From Gemmatimonadota bacterium (GTDB taxonomy: Bacteria; Gemmatimonadota; Gemmatimonadetes; Longimicrobiales; Gaopeijiaceae): 39,142 nucleotides of DNA. Within the stretch, counting starts at the first letter, position 1. The number at the start of each line of letters is the position of its first letter. The stretch covers positions 15,690 to 54,831 of the forward strand of contig JAPPOV010000017.1 in the NCBI GenBank assembly GCA_028873595.1. The letters run 5' to 3'. A model generated the notes under the pieces. That model saw nothing but the letters and a program-made list of their open reading frames with translations. It was not told where the DNA came from and ran no database searches. Position numbers and translations under genes: made by a program. Positions 8,039 to 18,326 of this stretch are shown one piece after another.

Positions 8039-8908
8039 TCATCCTTCCGCCGACTTTTCCAGCTTGTCGAACTCGGACAGGAGTTCGGCTTCGGGAATCG
8101 CGTCGGTCTCGGCCTCGGACATCTCCTCCGCCTCGACCTCGTGTGCCTCGGCTTCGGCGACACCGTCTACCTGCGCCTCGTCGTCTCCTGCCTCGAGCTG
8201 CTTCGGAGCTTCTGAGGCCGGCGCAGCGATCAGACCCATATCGGCCTTGAGCGCGAGAAGCTGATCCTCGACGTCTGCTCCACCCGGACCGGCTTCGAGC
8301 CTGAGAAACTCCGACTCGAGGGTATCGCCACCGAGCTCAGCGTTGACCTCGGCCTGCGCCACGCTGCGACGCTCCTCCTCTTCGATCTTGTCGGCCATCC
8401 GATTGAAGGCCTCGAACGCGGAGGTGTCGGAGAGACCGGACATCGTCTCGTGAATCCGGCGCTGCGCCTGCGCACGCTTCTGCTTCGCGATGAGGAGATT
8501 CCGCTTCCGTTTCGCCTCCTCGATCTTGTCGTTCAGCTGACGGAGCGAGCCCTTGAGCTTTTCCGTCTCCGCAGCCTGGGCTTCCCAGGTCTGCTGCAGG
8601 ACCGCCGCACGCTCGGCGTGCTCCTGCTGACGGAGGAGCGCCTGCTTCGCGAGGTCGTCGCGGCCTTCCTTGACGGCCAGCATCGCTCGTTTCTGCCAAT
8701 CGCGCTGCTGCTTGACCTCATGCTCGAGCTGAGCCTTCAGCTTACGCTCGTCTGCGATGGCCGCTGCGACTTCGCGCTTCGCCTTCGCGAGCTGGTCTCG
8801 CATGTCCAGAATGATCTGGTTCAGCATCTTCTCAGGGTTTTCGGCCCGAGAGATCAGATCATTGATGTTCGACTTGATGACCGTCGACAGCTTGTTGAAG
8901 ATGCCCAT
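8039..8908 (-). CDS. pspA: PspA/IM30 (ESCRT-III-like) membrane-stress protein
   Basis: Begins M-G-I-F-N-K-L-S-T, followed by an amphipathic helix and a long Glu/Lys/Arg/Gln-rich coiled coil (about residues 25-215), the PspA/Vipp1 layout. These proteins assemble on the inner face of the cytoplasmic membrane and protect it from proton leakage. The N-E-P-E/A-E-N-P-E-K-M-L motif region (about 22-28) is conserved. At 289 residues it is longer than E. coli PspA (222) because of an acidic Glu/Ala-rich tail of about 70 residues. The ATG is 3 bases after the ybjN stop, so the two are translationally linked. No pspF or pspBC is present nearby. Confidence 0.93.
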   Translation of the reverse strand: MGIFNKLSTVIKSNINDLISRAENPEKMLNQIILDMRDQLAKAKREVAAAIADERKLKAQLEHEVKQQRDWQKRAMLAVKEGRDDLAKQALLRQQEHAERAAVLQQTWEAQAAETEKLKGSLRQLNDKIEEAKRKRNLLIAKQKRAQAQRRIHETMSGLSDTSAFEAFNRMADKIEEEERRSVAQAEVNAELGGDTLESEFLRLEAGPGGADVEDQLLALKADMGLIAAPASEAPKQLEAGDDEAQVDGVAEAEAHEVEAEEMSEAETDAIPEAELLSEFDKLEKSAEG

Positions 8909-8911
8909 TCT

Positions 8912-9307
8912 CTAGCTCTCCACCCGGTGACCTGCGAACGACTGGATCTGTTCCATGTGTGAGGCGGCAGCGAGAGTGATCGACTCCATCGACGCCTGAA
9001 GCTCGTGGAAGTCGAGTGTCTCGAGTTCCAGCGTATCGCTCAGAATGAGGTCGCCGTCTTCGATGCCGTAGGCACCGTGTACGACCTCGGTTGCATTCAA
9101 CTCGAGGAGCGTGCGGTACAGGTCGATGGACTCCTCGGCCGGCATGTCCATGACCTTCATCCGGATGAGCAGGAGCGCGTCCGCGTGGTGTACGACCACC
9201 GGAGCGCCTCCACCCTCGCCCCGCGTGAGAAACATCCCTTCGTCGACCTCTTCGTACTCGAGGTCCATCCGAATGAGGAAGCTCTCGAGATCCTCTCGGC
9301 TTACCAT
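8912..9307 (-). CDS. YbjN-domain protein
   Basis: A 131-residue soluble protein matching the YbjN fold, which resembles type III secretion chaperones. Visible features are the start M-V-S-R-E-D-L-E-S-F-L, the alternating strand G-M-F-L-T, V-V-V-H-H-A-D-A and the helix near Y-R-T-L-L-E-L-N. The molecular role of these proteins is poorly known; E. coli YbjN affects motility and stress. ATG 9307 is chosen because GGAGA lies 6 bases upstream; the frame stays open to 9403 but that stretch does not look coding. It sits directly before pspA, suggesting a shared envelope-stress role (inference). Confidence 0.75.
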   Translation of the reverse strand: MVSREDLESFLIRMDLEYEEVDEGMFLTRGEGGGAPVVVHHADALLLIRMKVMDMPAEESIDLYRTLLELNATEVVHGAYGIEDGDLILSDTLELETLDFHELQASMESITLAAASHMEQIQSFAGHRVES

Positions 9308-9533
9308 GACGGTCTCCGTATCTGTAAGGCTGCGTCGCAGCGGAATCCCAACACGTCCAATCCCTACGGTACCGGGAGAACGCCAGTTTCCGAGCGGGCT
9401 CAAAAGGTAAACCTGCGTGCCCGCCGAGCAACGTCCGCGCCCGCCAGCCTCCCGTTACACCATGGTGTCGAAGCCCGGGCACGAGGTGCACCGCCCCACG
9501 GATCACGATCCTCCGTGACCTGGCATCCTTCAC

Positions 9534-12497
9534 CTACCGTAACAGAGGAGCCAGATGCTGCCCTGTATACGATACGGAATCGGCCGCAACGGTTTCCGGC
9601 GTCCCTTCGACCACGATACGTCCACCACCGGCACCTCCTTCAGGCCCGAGATCGATCACCCAGTCCGCGGTCTTCACGACCTGAAGGTTGTGCTCGATCA
9701 CAACCACGGTGTTTCCGCGATCCACAAGGCGGTGCAGGACGTCCAGAAGGACGCGAACATCCTCGAAATGCAGACCGGTCGTGGGCTCGTCCAGGATATA
9801 CAGCGTGTTGCCCGTCGACCGCTTCGACAGCTCGGTGGCGAGTTTCACCCGTTGGGCCTCGCCACCGGACAAAGTGGTGGCCGACTGCCCCAGGTGGATG
9901 TACCCGAGCCCGACGTCGTTCAGAGTCTCCAGCTTCTGCTTGATGCGCGGCACGGCATCGAAGAACTCCAGTGCGTCCTCGACGGTCATGTCCAGAACGT
10001 CAGCGATGTTCTTGCCCTTGTAGTAGACGTCGAGCGTCTCGCGGTTGTACCGCCGTCCCCTGCAGACGTCGCACGGAACGTAGACATCGGGCAGGAAGTG
10101 CATCTCGATCTTCACGAGGCCGTCGCCCTGGCAAGCCTCACACCGCCCGCCCTTCACGTTGAAGGAGAAACGTCCCGGCCCGTACCCTCTCATCTGAGAC
10201 TCGGGCAGATTCGCGAAGAGATCACGGATCGGGGTGAAGAGTCCCGTATACGTCGCCGGATTCGATCGTGGAGTCCGCCCGATCGGTGACTGGTCGACGT
10301 CGATGACCTTGTCGATGTGCTCCAACCCATCGATCGCGTCGTGTGCCTCCGCCACCAGCTTGCTGCGGTAGAAGTGCCGGGATAGCGCGTGATACAGTGT
10401 GCTGTTCACCAGAGTGGATTTACCCGAGCCGCTCACGCCGGTGACGCAGAGGAAGGTCCCGAGCGGGAACCGCACGTCCACCTTCTGCAGGTTGTGCCCT
10501 CTCGCACCGCGGACCGTGACGGAGCGATCGGGATCGATCGGCCTACGTGTCCGGGGCAACGGGATCTCCCGATCGCCGCGCAGATACGCGCCGGTCAGCG
10601 AAGCTTCGGCTTCGAGTACATCGTCGATTCCTCCTGCCGCGACAACCTCACCTCCGTGGCGCCCCGCTCCTGGACCGAGATCGACGATGTAGTCGGCGAG
10701 CCGGATCGTGTCCTCGTCGTGCTCGACGACGACGACCGTGTTGCCCAGATCTCGAAGTCGTTCGAGGGTTGCGAGAAGACGGGCATTGTCGCGCTGGTGC
10801 AGACCGATCGACGGTTCATCCAAAATGTACAGCACGCCGACGAGGCGACTCCCGATCTGCGTCGCCAGCCGGATTCGCTGCGCCTCTCCACCCGAGAGCG
10901 TACCCGCGGAACGACCGAGCGTCAGGTAGTCGAGACCAACGTCCCGGAGAAACCGAAGGCGCTCTCCGACCTCCTTCAGGATCGGCCCGGCGATGTCGGC
11001 CGAGAGCGGAGTCATGTCCCGAGGGATCTCCGCGCTGCCCGTGCCATTCTTCTCACCCTCGACCGGAATTGACATGAAGAAATCGGTCGCCTCGGCGATC
11101 GAAAAATCCACAATGTCACCGAGCGACCGTCCGGCGATGGTCACTGCCCTCGAGGCATCCTTGAGCCGGCTCCCGTCACACGCGGTGCACGGAAGAGTCG
11201 ACATGTACTCGTCCAGCTGGTTCCGGACGTTCTCGGACTGCGTCTCGCGATAACGTCGCTCGACGCTCGCGAGCACGCCCTCCCAGTGATCCTCGTAATA
11301 GCCGTCCAGGCTGCCGGACCCTGCCTTGTACGGGAACCGGATCTTCATCCCGCCCGATCCATGGATGATCGCGTGGCGAACGTCTTCCTCCAGTTCACCC
11401 CATGGCGTGTTCGGGTCGAACTCGTACGCCTCCGCCAGGCCGGCGATGACCGACCGGCGCAGGTGCCCCGATGGATCACCCCAGGGAAGGATCACCCCCT
11501 CGAGGATCGTCACGCTGGGATCGGCGGTGAGGAGGAGTGGGTTCACCTCCTTCCGCGTTCCAAGCCCCCCACAGTCGTCACACGCACCGTAGGGTGAGTT
11601 GAAGGAGAACTGCCGCGGCTCGAGTTCGGCCAGATTGGTTCCACAGTTGTCGCAGGCGTAGTGCTCGCTGAAGACGTGCTGCTTCGGATCGGCCTTCGTC
11701 TTCCCCTTGCCATGTTCGAGCACCTCGATCACACCGTCGCCTGCGCGCAACGCTGTCTCGACCGAGTCGGCGATCCGATCCCTGTCCACGGACTTGATGA
11801 CGAGGCGGTCAACGACGACGGCAATGTCGTGGTTCTCGTATCGGTTCAACGAGGGCGGCTCGACGAGATCGTACGTCTCTCCATCCACGCGCGCCCGCAC
11901 AAAACCCTCCTTGCGTGCCTTTTCGAAGAGGTCCCGGAACTCACCCTTCCGACCTCGAACCAGCGGGGCCAGGATCTCGACCCGGACGCCCTCACCGATC
12001 GCCAGGAGACGCTGCACGATTTGCGTTGCAGACTGCCGGATGACCGGCTCACCGCACGTCGGACAGTGCGGGGTTCCCACACGAGCCCAGAGCAACCGGA
12101 GATAGTCGTAGATCTCCGTCACCGTCCCGACCGTCGACCTCGGATTCCGGCTGACGGTCTTCTGCTCGATCGAGATCGCGGGCGACAGCCCCTCGATCGC
12201 ATCAACATCCGGCTTCTCCATGAGGCCGAGGAACTGCCGTGCATAGGCGGACAGCGACTCCACATACCGCCGCTGACCTTCGGCATAGATGGTGTCAAAG
12301 GCGAGCGAAGACTTGCCGGATCCGGAGAGCCCCGTGATGACGACGAGCTTCTCGCGTGGGAGCGCGACGTGCACGTCCTTCAGATTGTGCTCCCGCGCTC
12401 CACGGACGACGAGCGTCTCCTGCGCGGAGGCACTGTTCGCGCTGCCGCCGTTCGACGATGGGCGTATCGAGGCTTGAGTGGAGCGGGATTCAGGCAC
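9534..12497 (-). CDS. uvrA: Excinuclease ABC subunit A
   Basis: The damage-recognition ATPase of nucleotide excision repair, acting as a dimer with UvrB. It has the duplicated ABC layout: Walker A motifs G-L-S-G-S-G-K-S-S near the N-terminus and G-V-S-G-S-G-K-S-T in the second half, two signature motifs L-S-G-G-E-A-Q-R, and Cys-x-x-Cys zinc modules (C-D-N-C...C-D-D-C and C-E-A-C...C-D-V-C). GTG 12495-12497 is chosen because GGAG lies about 10 bases upstream; it gives 987 residues with a Ser/Ala/Asn-rich leader of about 27 residues before the first conserved strand. A GTG at 12635 would add a Cys-rich non-conserved stretch across the promoter region. Uncertain N-terminus, certain identity. Confidence 0.97.
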   Translation of the reverse strand: MPESRSTQASIRPSSNGGSANSASAQETLVVRGAREHNLKDVHVALPREKLVVITGLSGSGKSSLAFDTIYAEGQRRYVESLSAYARQFLGLMEKPDVDAIEGLSPAISIEQKTVSRNPRSTVGTVTEIYDYLRLLWARVGTPHCPTCGEPVIRQSATQIVQRLLAIGEGVRVEILAPLVRGRKGEFRDLFEKARKEGFVRARVDGETYDLVEPPSLNRYENHDIAVVVDRLVIKSVDRDRIADSVETALRAGDGVIEVLEHGKGKTKADPKQHVFSEHYACDNCGTNLAELEPRQFSFNSPYGACDDCGGLGTRKEVNPLLLTADPSVTILEGVILPWGDPSGHLRRSVIAGLAEAYEFDPNTPWGELEEDVRHAIIHGSGGMKIRFPYKAGSGSLDGYYEDHWEGVLASVERRYRETQSENVRNQLDEYMSTLPCTACDGSRLKDASRAVTIAGRSLGDIVDFSIAEATDFFMSIPVEGEKNGTGSAEIPRDMTPLSADIAGPILKEVGERLRFLRDVGLDYLTLGRSAGTLSGGEAQRIRLATQIGSRLVGVLYILDEPSIGLHQRDNARLLATLERLRDLGNTVVVVEHDEDTIRLADYIVDLGPGAGRHGGEVVAAGGIDDVLEAEASLTGAYLRGDREIPLPRTRRPIDPDRSVTVRGARGHNLQKVDVRFPLGTFLCVTGVSGSGKSTLVNSTLYHALSRHFYRSKLVAEAHDAIDGLEHIDKVIDVDQSPIGRTPRSNPATYTGLFTPIRDLFANLPESQMRGYGPGRFSFNVKGGRCEACQGDGLVKIEMHFLPDVYVPCDVCRGRRYNRETLDVYYKGKNIADVLDMTVEDALEFFDAVPRIKQKLETLNDVGLGYIHLGQSATTLSGGEAQRVKLATELSKRSTGNTLYILDEPTTGLHFEDVRVLLDVLHRLVDRGNTVVVIEHNLQVVKTADWVIDLGPEGGAGGGRIVVEGTPETVAADSVSYTGQHLAPLLR

Positions 12498-12500
12498 GGC

Positions 12501-12514
12501 CCGGAGATCTCCGG
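12501..12514 (-). promoter_or_regulatory. 14-bp palindrome enclosing the uvrA ribosome site
   Basis: CCGGAGATCTCCGG is a perfect palindrome, preceded on the minus strand by TTTTTT. In RNA it can fold as a 5-bp stem with a GAUC loop, and the GGAG ribosome site of uvrA lies inside it. It could be a protein operator or a structure limiting translation; neither is shown. Confidence 0.45.
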
Positions 12515-12532
12515 AAAAAAGACAGACCCAGG

Positions 12533-12561
12533 AATTTAGTCGGATCGACACCGGGCAACAA
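12533..12561 (-). promoter_or_regulatory. Candidate uvrA promoter
   Basis: TTGTTG (12556-12561) and TAAATT (12533-12538) on the minus strand are 17 bases apart, a spacing typical of sigma70. Hexamer matches are 3/6 and 4/6. A transcript from here would have a short leader containing the palindrome at 12501-12514. Confidence 0.35.
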
Positions 12562-12653
12562 AACGCACACACCACGCCGCTATCGGGCAACGGAACGGAT
12601 TGCCCACCATCCGGGTCGCAGGGGTACCAAGGCACCCGTTCCGAGGATCCGAC

Positions 12654-12743
12654 GTGGCCCAGACCTCACTCGCCGTCACCTTCATTTTTTGTGCGTTCCT
12701 CACGCTGTTCGTCCTCAAGTGGCTCGGACGCGAAGACGAGTAG
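12654..12743 (+). CDS. 29-residue single-pass membrane peptide, unknown function
   Basis: The only plus-strand gene between uvrA and htpX, in a 332-base interval otherwise without genes. GTG start with GAGGA about 6 bases upstream, stop TAG. The product has a short polar start, a hydrophobic helix of about 17 residues (residues 6-22, rich in Phe, Leu and Val) and the charged tail K-W-L-G-R-E-D-E, a normal layout for a small inner-membrane protein. The codons end mostly in C or G, like neighbouring genes. No family is recognised. It diverges from uvrA; htpX lies beyond it on the opposite strand. Too short for composition to prove coding. Confidence 0.55.
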   Translation: MAQTSLAVTFIFCAFLTLFVLKWLGREDE

Positions 12744-12829
12744 ACGGCGAGCGCACGACACCTCGGGTACGATGGGCCAGAGGCCAAACGCCTTCGCGCC
12801 TCCCCCTCTTTACCAGCTCTCGGAGTCGC

Positions 12830-13672
12830 TTACAGCTGGACCTCCTCGAGGGCCTGGATGCGGGCCTCCGTGGGTGGGTGCGTCCGGAAAAGACCCGCGA
12901 GGGCCGCTCCCCGGCCACTGCTGAACGGGTTGATGATCGCCATGTGCGCGCCGGCGGGGTTCACCTGCATCGGCACCCGCTGAGCAGCCGCTTCGATCCG
13001 CCGAAGCGCACTCTGAAGACCCTGTTTGTCCCCCATGATCCGAACTGCCGTTGCATCTGCCTGAAACTCGTTCTGGCGACTGACCGCCATTTGAACGATC
13101 ACCGCAACGATCGGTGCGACGAGGGCCATCCCCAACATCGCGAGTGGATTCTCGTCACCATCGCGACCCGAACCGAGGATGATCCCCCAGCGCAGGATGC
13201 TCCCGACCAGAGCGATTGCACCGGCCATTCCAGCCGCGATCGTACCGACCAGCATGTGGCGGTGCTTGATGTGTGCCAGTTCGTGCGCGATCACGCCAGC
13301 GAGTTCCCGCTCGTTGAGGGCGTCCATGAGTCCAAGCGTGACGCACACGACCGCATTTTCGGGATTGCGGCCGGTCGCGAACGCGTTCGGCTGCCGCTCC
13401 GGAGCGATCGCGACTTTCGGCATCGGCAGGTCAGCTCGCTGGCGCAGTTGATCCACCATCCGGTACAGCTCGGGGGCATCCTCAGGCCCGATCACTTGAG
13501 CACGGTACATCTTCAGGACGGCCCGATCGCTGAACCAGAAGGTCCAGAAGTTCATGACCATCGAGATGCCGAAGAAGACGGCTGCCATGGACGAGCCGCC
13601 GATATAATCCCCGGCAATCACGAAGAGGATTGTCATCATGGTCATCAAGCCGAAGACCTTGGCCATCTGCAT
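12830..13672 (-). CDS. htpX: HtpX-type membrane zinc protease (M48)
   Basis: An M48B membrane protease for quality control of misfolded inner-membrane proteins. Zinc site H130-E131-x-x-H134 in H-E-L-A-H-I-K-H-R-H, third ligand E202 in N-E-F-Q-A-D. N-terminal membrane helices at about 8-22 and 27-45 and further hydrophobic segments at 140-160 and 178-195. The length, 280 residues, is normal. ATG 13672 begins 1 base after the tamB stop, with GGAG inside the end of tamB; ATG 13666 is a near alternative. It is the last gene of the long minus-strand block and so likely made together with TamA/TamB. Confidence 0.95.
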   Translation of the reverse strand: MQMAKVFGLMTMMTILFVIAGDYIGGSSMAAVFFGISMVMNFWTFWFSDRAVLKMYRAQVIGPEDAPELYRMVDQLRQRADLPMPKVAIAPERQPNAFATGRNPENAVVCVTLGLMDALNERELAGVIAHELAHIKHRHMLVGTIAAGMAGAIALVGSILRWGIILGSGRDGDENPLAMLGMALVAPIVAVIVQMAVSRQNEFQADATAVRIMGDKQGLQSALRRIEAAAQRVPMQVNPAGAHMAIINPFSSGRGAALAGLFRTHPPTEARIQALEEVQL

Positions 13673-13673
13673 A

Positions 13674-16600
13674 TCAGTTTTGCTCCGTTGGATTCCGTTT
13701 CGGGCTGTAGCCCCATTCCCTGAAGAAGAAGACACCCCAGATTCGGTCGTTCTCCAGAAGTCCAGAGGATGACCCGAGCGCAACACTCCCGCTTCTGAGG
13801 AAGCGATCCTCCAGGAAGCCCTCGACGTTATAGTCGTCGGTGAGCGCCCACTCTACCCGCAAACCCGCTACGGTGTTCTGATCCTGCGCTCCGGCATCCC
13901 AGAGACGCAACACCGCGACGGCGAAGACATCGTCGCCGATGTAGCGACCCAACTCCAGTTGAGTGTCCGCCACATAACCCCCGCCCAGAGACTGCCCAGC
14001 CCCGCTTTGCTGCACAGAGATGTAGTCCAGGAAGTCTCTCGTAACGGCCGACCCGAACTGGTTCGTGAGCACACCCCCGACGAACGTCACCGTCCCCTGC
14101 ACGGCGGACGACACTACACCTCCGCTGCGAAGCTGACCCACGTCGCTACTCCGTCCGCCGAGCGCACCACTTGGCTGACCAAAGACCAGATAGGAGACCA
14201 GATCCTCCTCAGCGAGACCAGCCTCCCCCGTCGTCAATGTGACGACCGGCTGAACCAGGGTTCCCTCGACCAACGCATTCACTTCGAGTGGGGGTTCGTT
14301 TTGCCTTCGGATTCGACTGGACGCCTGGATGTTCAGATCAGGGTTGAGGCCGGGCCTGCCGAGGAAGAGAACGCTTCCCCCCACCAACTCGAACGTGCGG
14401 CCGAGCACCCGGTGCGATCCGCGAACCGCCTGCAATTCGCCGATCAGGACGAAGTCCGCCTTTGTCCGATCGTACCGGACCAGCAGGTCACCGGACATTT
14501 CGACGTCCGAGTCGATCGACCGTAGCCATGACCCCCGAGGCACAGACAGGTCGACGTCCACTCGGAGGTTGTCGAAGAACGGGTTTCGAAGTCCGGCGAA
14601 GAGAGGCTGCGAGATCAACGCCGTGGTATCGACCGCCAACCCACTCTCGAACAGGAACGGGTCGTTGAGATTGACGACCCCGGCAGCGCGCTGGAGTTCG
14701 TCGACGTTGATCGCACCCTCGTCGACCGTGAGCGCTCCCTCGGCCAGCGGAAGGGAATAACGTCCGCCCAAGTCGAAGCTACCGCTGATCGAGCCCGTGA
14801 CATCCGGCCTGGATACGGCCAGAAAGCGCTCGAACGCGAAGTTCAGATCGAGTACCGGATCGGAAAACGGTTGAAGCAGGACCGTTCCTGTGACATCGGA
14901 TCGCCCGCTGCCCGTCGCAGAAAGCTCGACCTCTGCACTCCGGTCGCCGCGCAAGGTCACCTCTCCGTTCACGCCCGTATGCCGCACTCCGATCGCCTCG
15001 ATCGACCACGCAGCGTCGGACAGCGTGAGTCGACCCTCCGGCGCGGGATCTCCGGGTGTGCCACCGAGGGAAACGTCCCCTGAAACCGTACCTACGACAC
15101 CCTCGAGTGCAGTCACGTAACTGAGTCCGATCGCAGCATCGAGTGAGTCTGCGACCAGATCGACATTCATGGGCGCATCGAGGATCCGCTGCTCGACCTC
15201 TCCCAACGTCAGATCGACTGGCACGGTCCCGGTCGCCCGAAGCGCCGCCCGGTCGCCGTCGAGCCCGTCAACGTCGAAGCGAAGCTCACGGTTGCGGTAC
15301 GTCATATCTCCGTCGACACGCGTCAACTCCATGGAGCCCTGCCGTGCACCGTTGATGCGGAACCGACTCTGAATGACGGGCGCCTCCCAACTACCACCAA
15401 CGGAGAGGTCCAGATCGATGTGTCCGCCTGCGTCGAGACGTTCGAGCTGGGCAACGTGAAGAACCTGCTCCGCGTTCAGCCCCGACACTTCGAGTTGAAA
15501 ATCACTCCCGCCAAAGCGAGCTAGCGTCCCGTCGGCCACCAGCCTCATGGGATCGTCATTCGTTCGCGCGATCTCGACGCTGTCGATCCTGACGACGCGC
15601 TGGTCCCATTCGAGATGCGCGGGCTTCACGAGCGCCCATCTCTCCTCGTCGATCTGGATATCGAAGACGCCCATATCGACGGTTCCCCCCGTCGAATCGA
15701 CGACGAAGGACCCCTCAGCCTGATATCGCTCGCCGGGTCGCCGCACGATTTCCAGCCGCCCTTCCCCATCCAGCTGGAATATGTCGGCCTCGAATCCACC
15801 CTGCTGAAACTGTCGACCTGCAATATCGATCCCGTACGCGGACGCGCCGACCTGCCACACTCCATCCAGGGCGGGAAGGCCTGTGGCCGTCATGGCGACA
15901 CGCGCGGAGTCGATCCCGTTTTGCTTCCACGCAGCGTCCTCGAGTCGAAGAACGACCCCGACATCGATGTCGCCGATGTGACCGCTGATGCTCGCGGCAC
16001 CGACCATCGTGCCATCGAGCTGCACGTCCGCCAGGCGCGGGAGAGTGTCGGGCTCGACGCCCTGAATCCGCAGGAACTCACGGTCCAGAGGGGTCAGCGC
16101 TTCCTGCACCACGATCGAGTCGGCAACCCCCATCAACCAGGGTCGCAGACCTCCCAGGCGATCGGCGTTGAAGTCGAGCGAGGCACTACCGAAGCGATCC
16201 TCCACGAGGCCCAGACGACCCCGCGCGACCATCTCCACTCCTCCTACCGTCGCCGAGAGTGAGTCGGCGATGAGGACTCCGTTCCTGACTCGCAGGCCGG
16301 TCGACAGCGTGTCGACCCGTGTCGTCCCGAAGCGAGATGCATGCGCTGACCCGATCAGGTCGAGCATCATCGAGTCGGGCGTTACACCGAAGCCAACGAC
16401 GCCGAGAGATCCACTCCACGTCGTGCGGGCAGGAAGGCGTGACGCCAACGCGAAGAGCGGTAGTTCGTCAGCTTCGAGCTCCATCCGGTACGCTGCCGTC
16501 GGATCACCCAGGTCGACGCGCCCACGTCCCTGTAGACGACCGTCTGCGACGGAGAGATCCGCAACGACCGTCACGTCGTCCAGCGCACCATCCAGGGAAA

Positions 16601-18326
16601 CCGAGCCCCGTGCCTCGCCCGTGAGCTGCAGGTCGGGAGCCATACGATCGAGAAGGCCGACAGCGAGCGGACGGAATTCGACGTTCGTATCCGTGATCCA
16701 GCTTCCGGGCTCCACACCATGCCAGAACATCCCGTCTACACGCGTCACCGTGCGCAGGGCGCTGGCGGAGAGGTGCTCCATGTCCGCAACAACGGACAGG
16801 CCTTCCTCCGCACGTCCGTGCACGCGGACTTCTCCCGTTCCGGAACCGGCCCAGGGGAAGTCTGGCCAGAGTGCGGAGAGGACGTCGTAGTTCATCGGCC
16901 CCAGAGACGCGACGAAGTCGGTCGCACCAGGATTGTCTCCCCGATGGAGGGTGCCATCGAACTCAGCGGTTGTCAGGGTCCCGCCCAAGCCTGTGGGTAC
17001 CAGGGTCACCCGACCTGTGGCAGTCAGATCGGTCAGCGTACCGTCGAACCGGGTCTCACCGCTGAGCCATCCATCGAGTGGAATGTCCTGCTCGATCCAG
17101 GGCTCGAGTCGCTCGAGTGGCACCGGATTGGCCGTCACGTCCATCGCGGTCAGCGAGATCTCGTCCGTGAAGCTGATGTCACCGTCGAACAGGAGACTGC
17201 TCGCCTCCAGCTCTACCTCGACCTGCCGAAGCGTCAGATGCACCCCGTCTTCGAGTCGAATCCCAGTGGTGCCACGGAGACGTCCGTCCGGAACGCGCGG
17301 ATCGACCCAGCGGATATCGGAGAGCTGCACCCAACCCGTCGACTGGAGGTCTGCGACGACGCGCCACGGCTCATCTTCGGCTTCCGGGCCTACCGTCAGA
17401 TTCCCCTGGAGCAGGCCGCCAGGCAGCCGAAATTGTCCGTCCTCGAGGACGATGCCGAGGTCGCCGAACGACACACTCCCGAACGCTTCATTGATCACGA
17501 GCGGTTCTTCGAGCACCCCGATTTCGGAGGAGAATGAAGCCAGCTGTGCAGAGAATTGTGTCTCTTCGGAGAGAGACAACACCGCATCCTCGACATCGAC
17601 ATCGAGCGCCTCGAACGCCAGTTCGCGCAGAAGCTCACCCTCGGGACCTTCAGCGATCCGAGGGCCCGACCGCTCACTGGTCGGTGTGAGGATGCGCACT
17701 CTGCCTTCCCGGATACCGACACGCCCGAGTGACATCGCCCCATTCGGCGCGGATGTCTCCGAAGCGGGTGGCCCGCCTCCCTCAGCCAGAAGCCGGGTGA
17801 TGTTCATCGCCTGATCGCTCGTGTATCGAGAGATCTCGAGGTCGAGGCCCCAGAAGATCGTAGAGCGGATCGGGCGGCCGCCCGTAATGGCTGCTGGGAT
17901 CGAATATCGAATCACGACCGAATCGGCCGACAGGAATGGTCGCCCGTCAGCCGCGTCGAGCTGGACACCCGTGAGCGTCGCACCAGCGAGTAGCGTGCCG
18001 CTCCGGACCCCCTGCACGGTCAGCTGTCCCGACAGGCTCGACTGAACCCGACCGAGTGCCGTGCGGAGTGCCAGGTCCTGCCCCTGTCCGGTCTGCGCGA
18101 CGAGCCCGATTCCGACGATGAGGAGGACAACGGCCGCCACCAAGCCCTGCCGGATCCGCCGACGCAAGACGACCAGTCGACGTCGGACCTGCCATGAGCG
18201 ACGCACCTCGGCAACCGTGTCGCCTTCGGCGAACGGTCCGACGGGCGGAAGCTCCGGACCATCCAGGGCCACGCTGTCGTTCTCGTCCCCCTCTTCCTCG
18301 CCCGGACGCTCCAGTTTCTCGGTCAT
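13674..18326 (-). CDS. tamB: TamB-like translocation and assembly module protein
   Basis: An AsmA-like inner-membrane-anchored protein that spans the periplasm, partner of TamA in outer-membrane protein insertion and lipid transport. An acidic cytoplasmic N-terminus of about 55 residues is followed by one membrane helix (about 60-78), then about 1,100 residues of repeating beta-strand sequence and the conserved C-terminal TamB (DUF490) domain near 1150-1550. There the blocks F-V-L-I-G-E-L-Q, E-E-D-L-V-S-Y-L-V-F-G-Q and the strongly beta terminal region are visible. The length, 1550 residues, is at the long end of the family. Its ATG shares one base with the tamA stop (TGATG), and htpX follows 1 base after its stop. 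Confidence 0.93.
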   Translation of the reverse strand: MTEKLERPGEEEGDENDSVALDGPELPPVGPFAEGDTVAEVRRSWQVRRRLVVLRRRIRQGLVAAVVLLIVGIGLVAQTGQGQDLALRTALGRVQSSLSGQLTVQGVRSGTLLAGATLTGVQLDAADGRPFLSADSVVIRYSIPAAITGGRPIRSTIFWGLDLEISRYTSDQAMNITRLLAEGGGPPASETSAPNGAMSLGRVGIREGRVRILTPTSERSGPRIAEGPEGELLRELAFEALDVDVEDAVLSLSEETQFSAQLASFSSEIGVLEEPLVINEAFGSVSFGDLGIVLEDGQFRLPGGLLQGNLTVGPEAEDEPWRVVADLQSTGWVQLSDIRWVDPRVPDGRLRGTTGIRLEDGVHLTLRQVEVELEASSLLFDGDISFTDEISLTAMDVTANPVPLERLEPWIEQDIPLDGWLSGETRFDGTLTDLTATGRVTLVPTGLGGTLTTAEFDGTLHRGDNPGATDFVASLGPMNYDVLSALWPDFPWAGSGTGEVRVHGRAEEGLSVVADMEHLSASALRTVTRVDGMFWHGVEPGSWITDTNVEFRPLAVGLLDRMAPDLQLTGEARGSVSLDGALDDVTVVADLSVADGRLQGRGRVDLGDPTAAYRMELEADELPLFALASRLPARTTWSGSLGVVGFGVTPDSMMLDLIGSAHASRFGTTRVDTLSTGLRVRNGVLIADSLSATVGGVEMVARGRLGLVEDRFGSASLDFNADRLGGLRPWLMGVADSIVVQEALTPLDREFLRIQGVEPDTLPRLADVQLDGTMVGAASISGHIGDIDVGVVLRLEDAAWKQNGIDSARVAMTATGLPALDGVWQVGASAYGIDIAGRQFQQGGFEADIFQLDGEGRLEIVRRPGERYQAEGSFVVDSTGGTVDMGVFDIQIDEERWALVKPAHLEWDQRVVRIDSVEIARTNDDPMRLVADGTLARFGGSDFQLEVSGLNAEQVLHVAQLERLDAGGHIDLDLSVGGSWEAPVIQSRFRINGARQGSMELTRVDGDMTYRNRELRFDVDGLDGDRAALRATGTVPVDLTLGEVEQRILDAPMNVDLVADSLDAAIGLSYVTALEGVVGTVSGDVSLGGTPGDPAPEGRLTLSDAAWSIEAIGVRHTGVNGEVTLRGDRSAEVELSATGSGRSDVTGTVLLQPFSDPVLDLNFAFERFLAVSRPDVTGSISGSFDLGGRYSLPLAEGALTVDEGAINVDELQRAAGVVNLNDPFLFESGLAVDTTALISQPLFAGLRNPFFDNLRVDVDLSVPRGSWLRSIDSDVEMSGDLLVRYDRTKADFVLIGELQAVRGSHRVLGRTFELVGGSVLFLGRPGLNPDLNIQASSRIRRQNEPPLEVNALVEGTLVQPVVTLTTGEAGLAEEDLVSYLVFGQPSGALGGRSSDVGQLRSGGVVSSAVQGTVTFVGGVLTNQFGSAVTRDFLDYISVQQSGAGQSLGGGYVADTQLELGRYIGDDVFAVAVLRLWDAGAQDQNTVAGLRVEWALTDDYNVEGFLEDRFLRSGSVALGSSSGLLENDRIWGVFFFREWGYSPKRNPTEQN

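Noticed and set aside
9308..9403. Upstream extension of the YbjN frame
   Set aside because: The open frame continues, but ATG 9307 has a good ribosome site and the extension does not resemble the family.
9497..9517. Hairpin CACGGA/TCCGTG after the uvrA stop
   Set aside because: Only a 6-bp stem with a 9-base loop and no T-tract; too weak to call a terminator.
12498..12635. Longer uvrA start at GTG 12635
   Set aside because: It adds a Cys-rich non-conserved stretch that would cover the candidate promoter and ribosome site.
12356..13723. A long plus-strand open frame of 455 codons
   Set aside because: Antisense to uvrA and htpX, with low-complexity composition and no recognisable motif.
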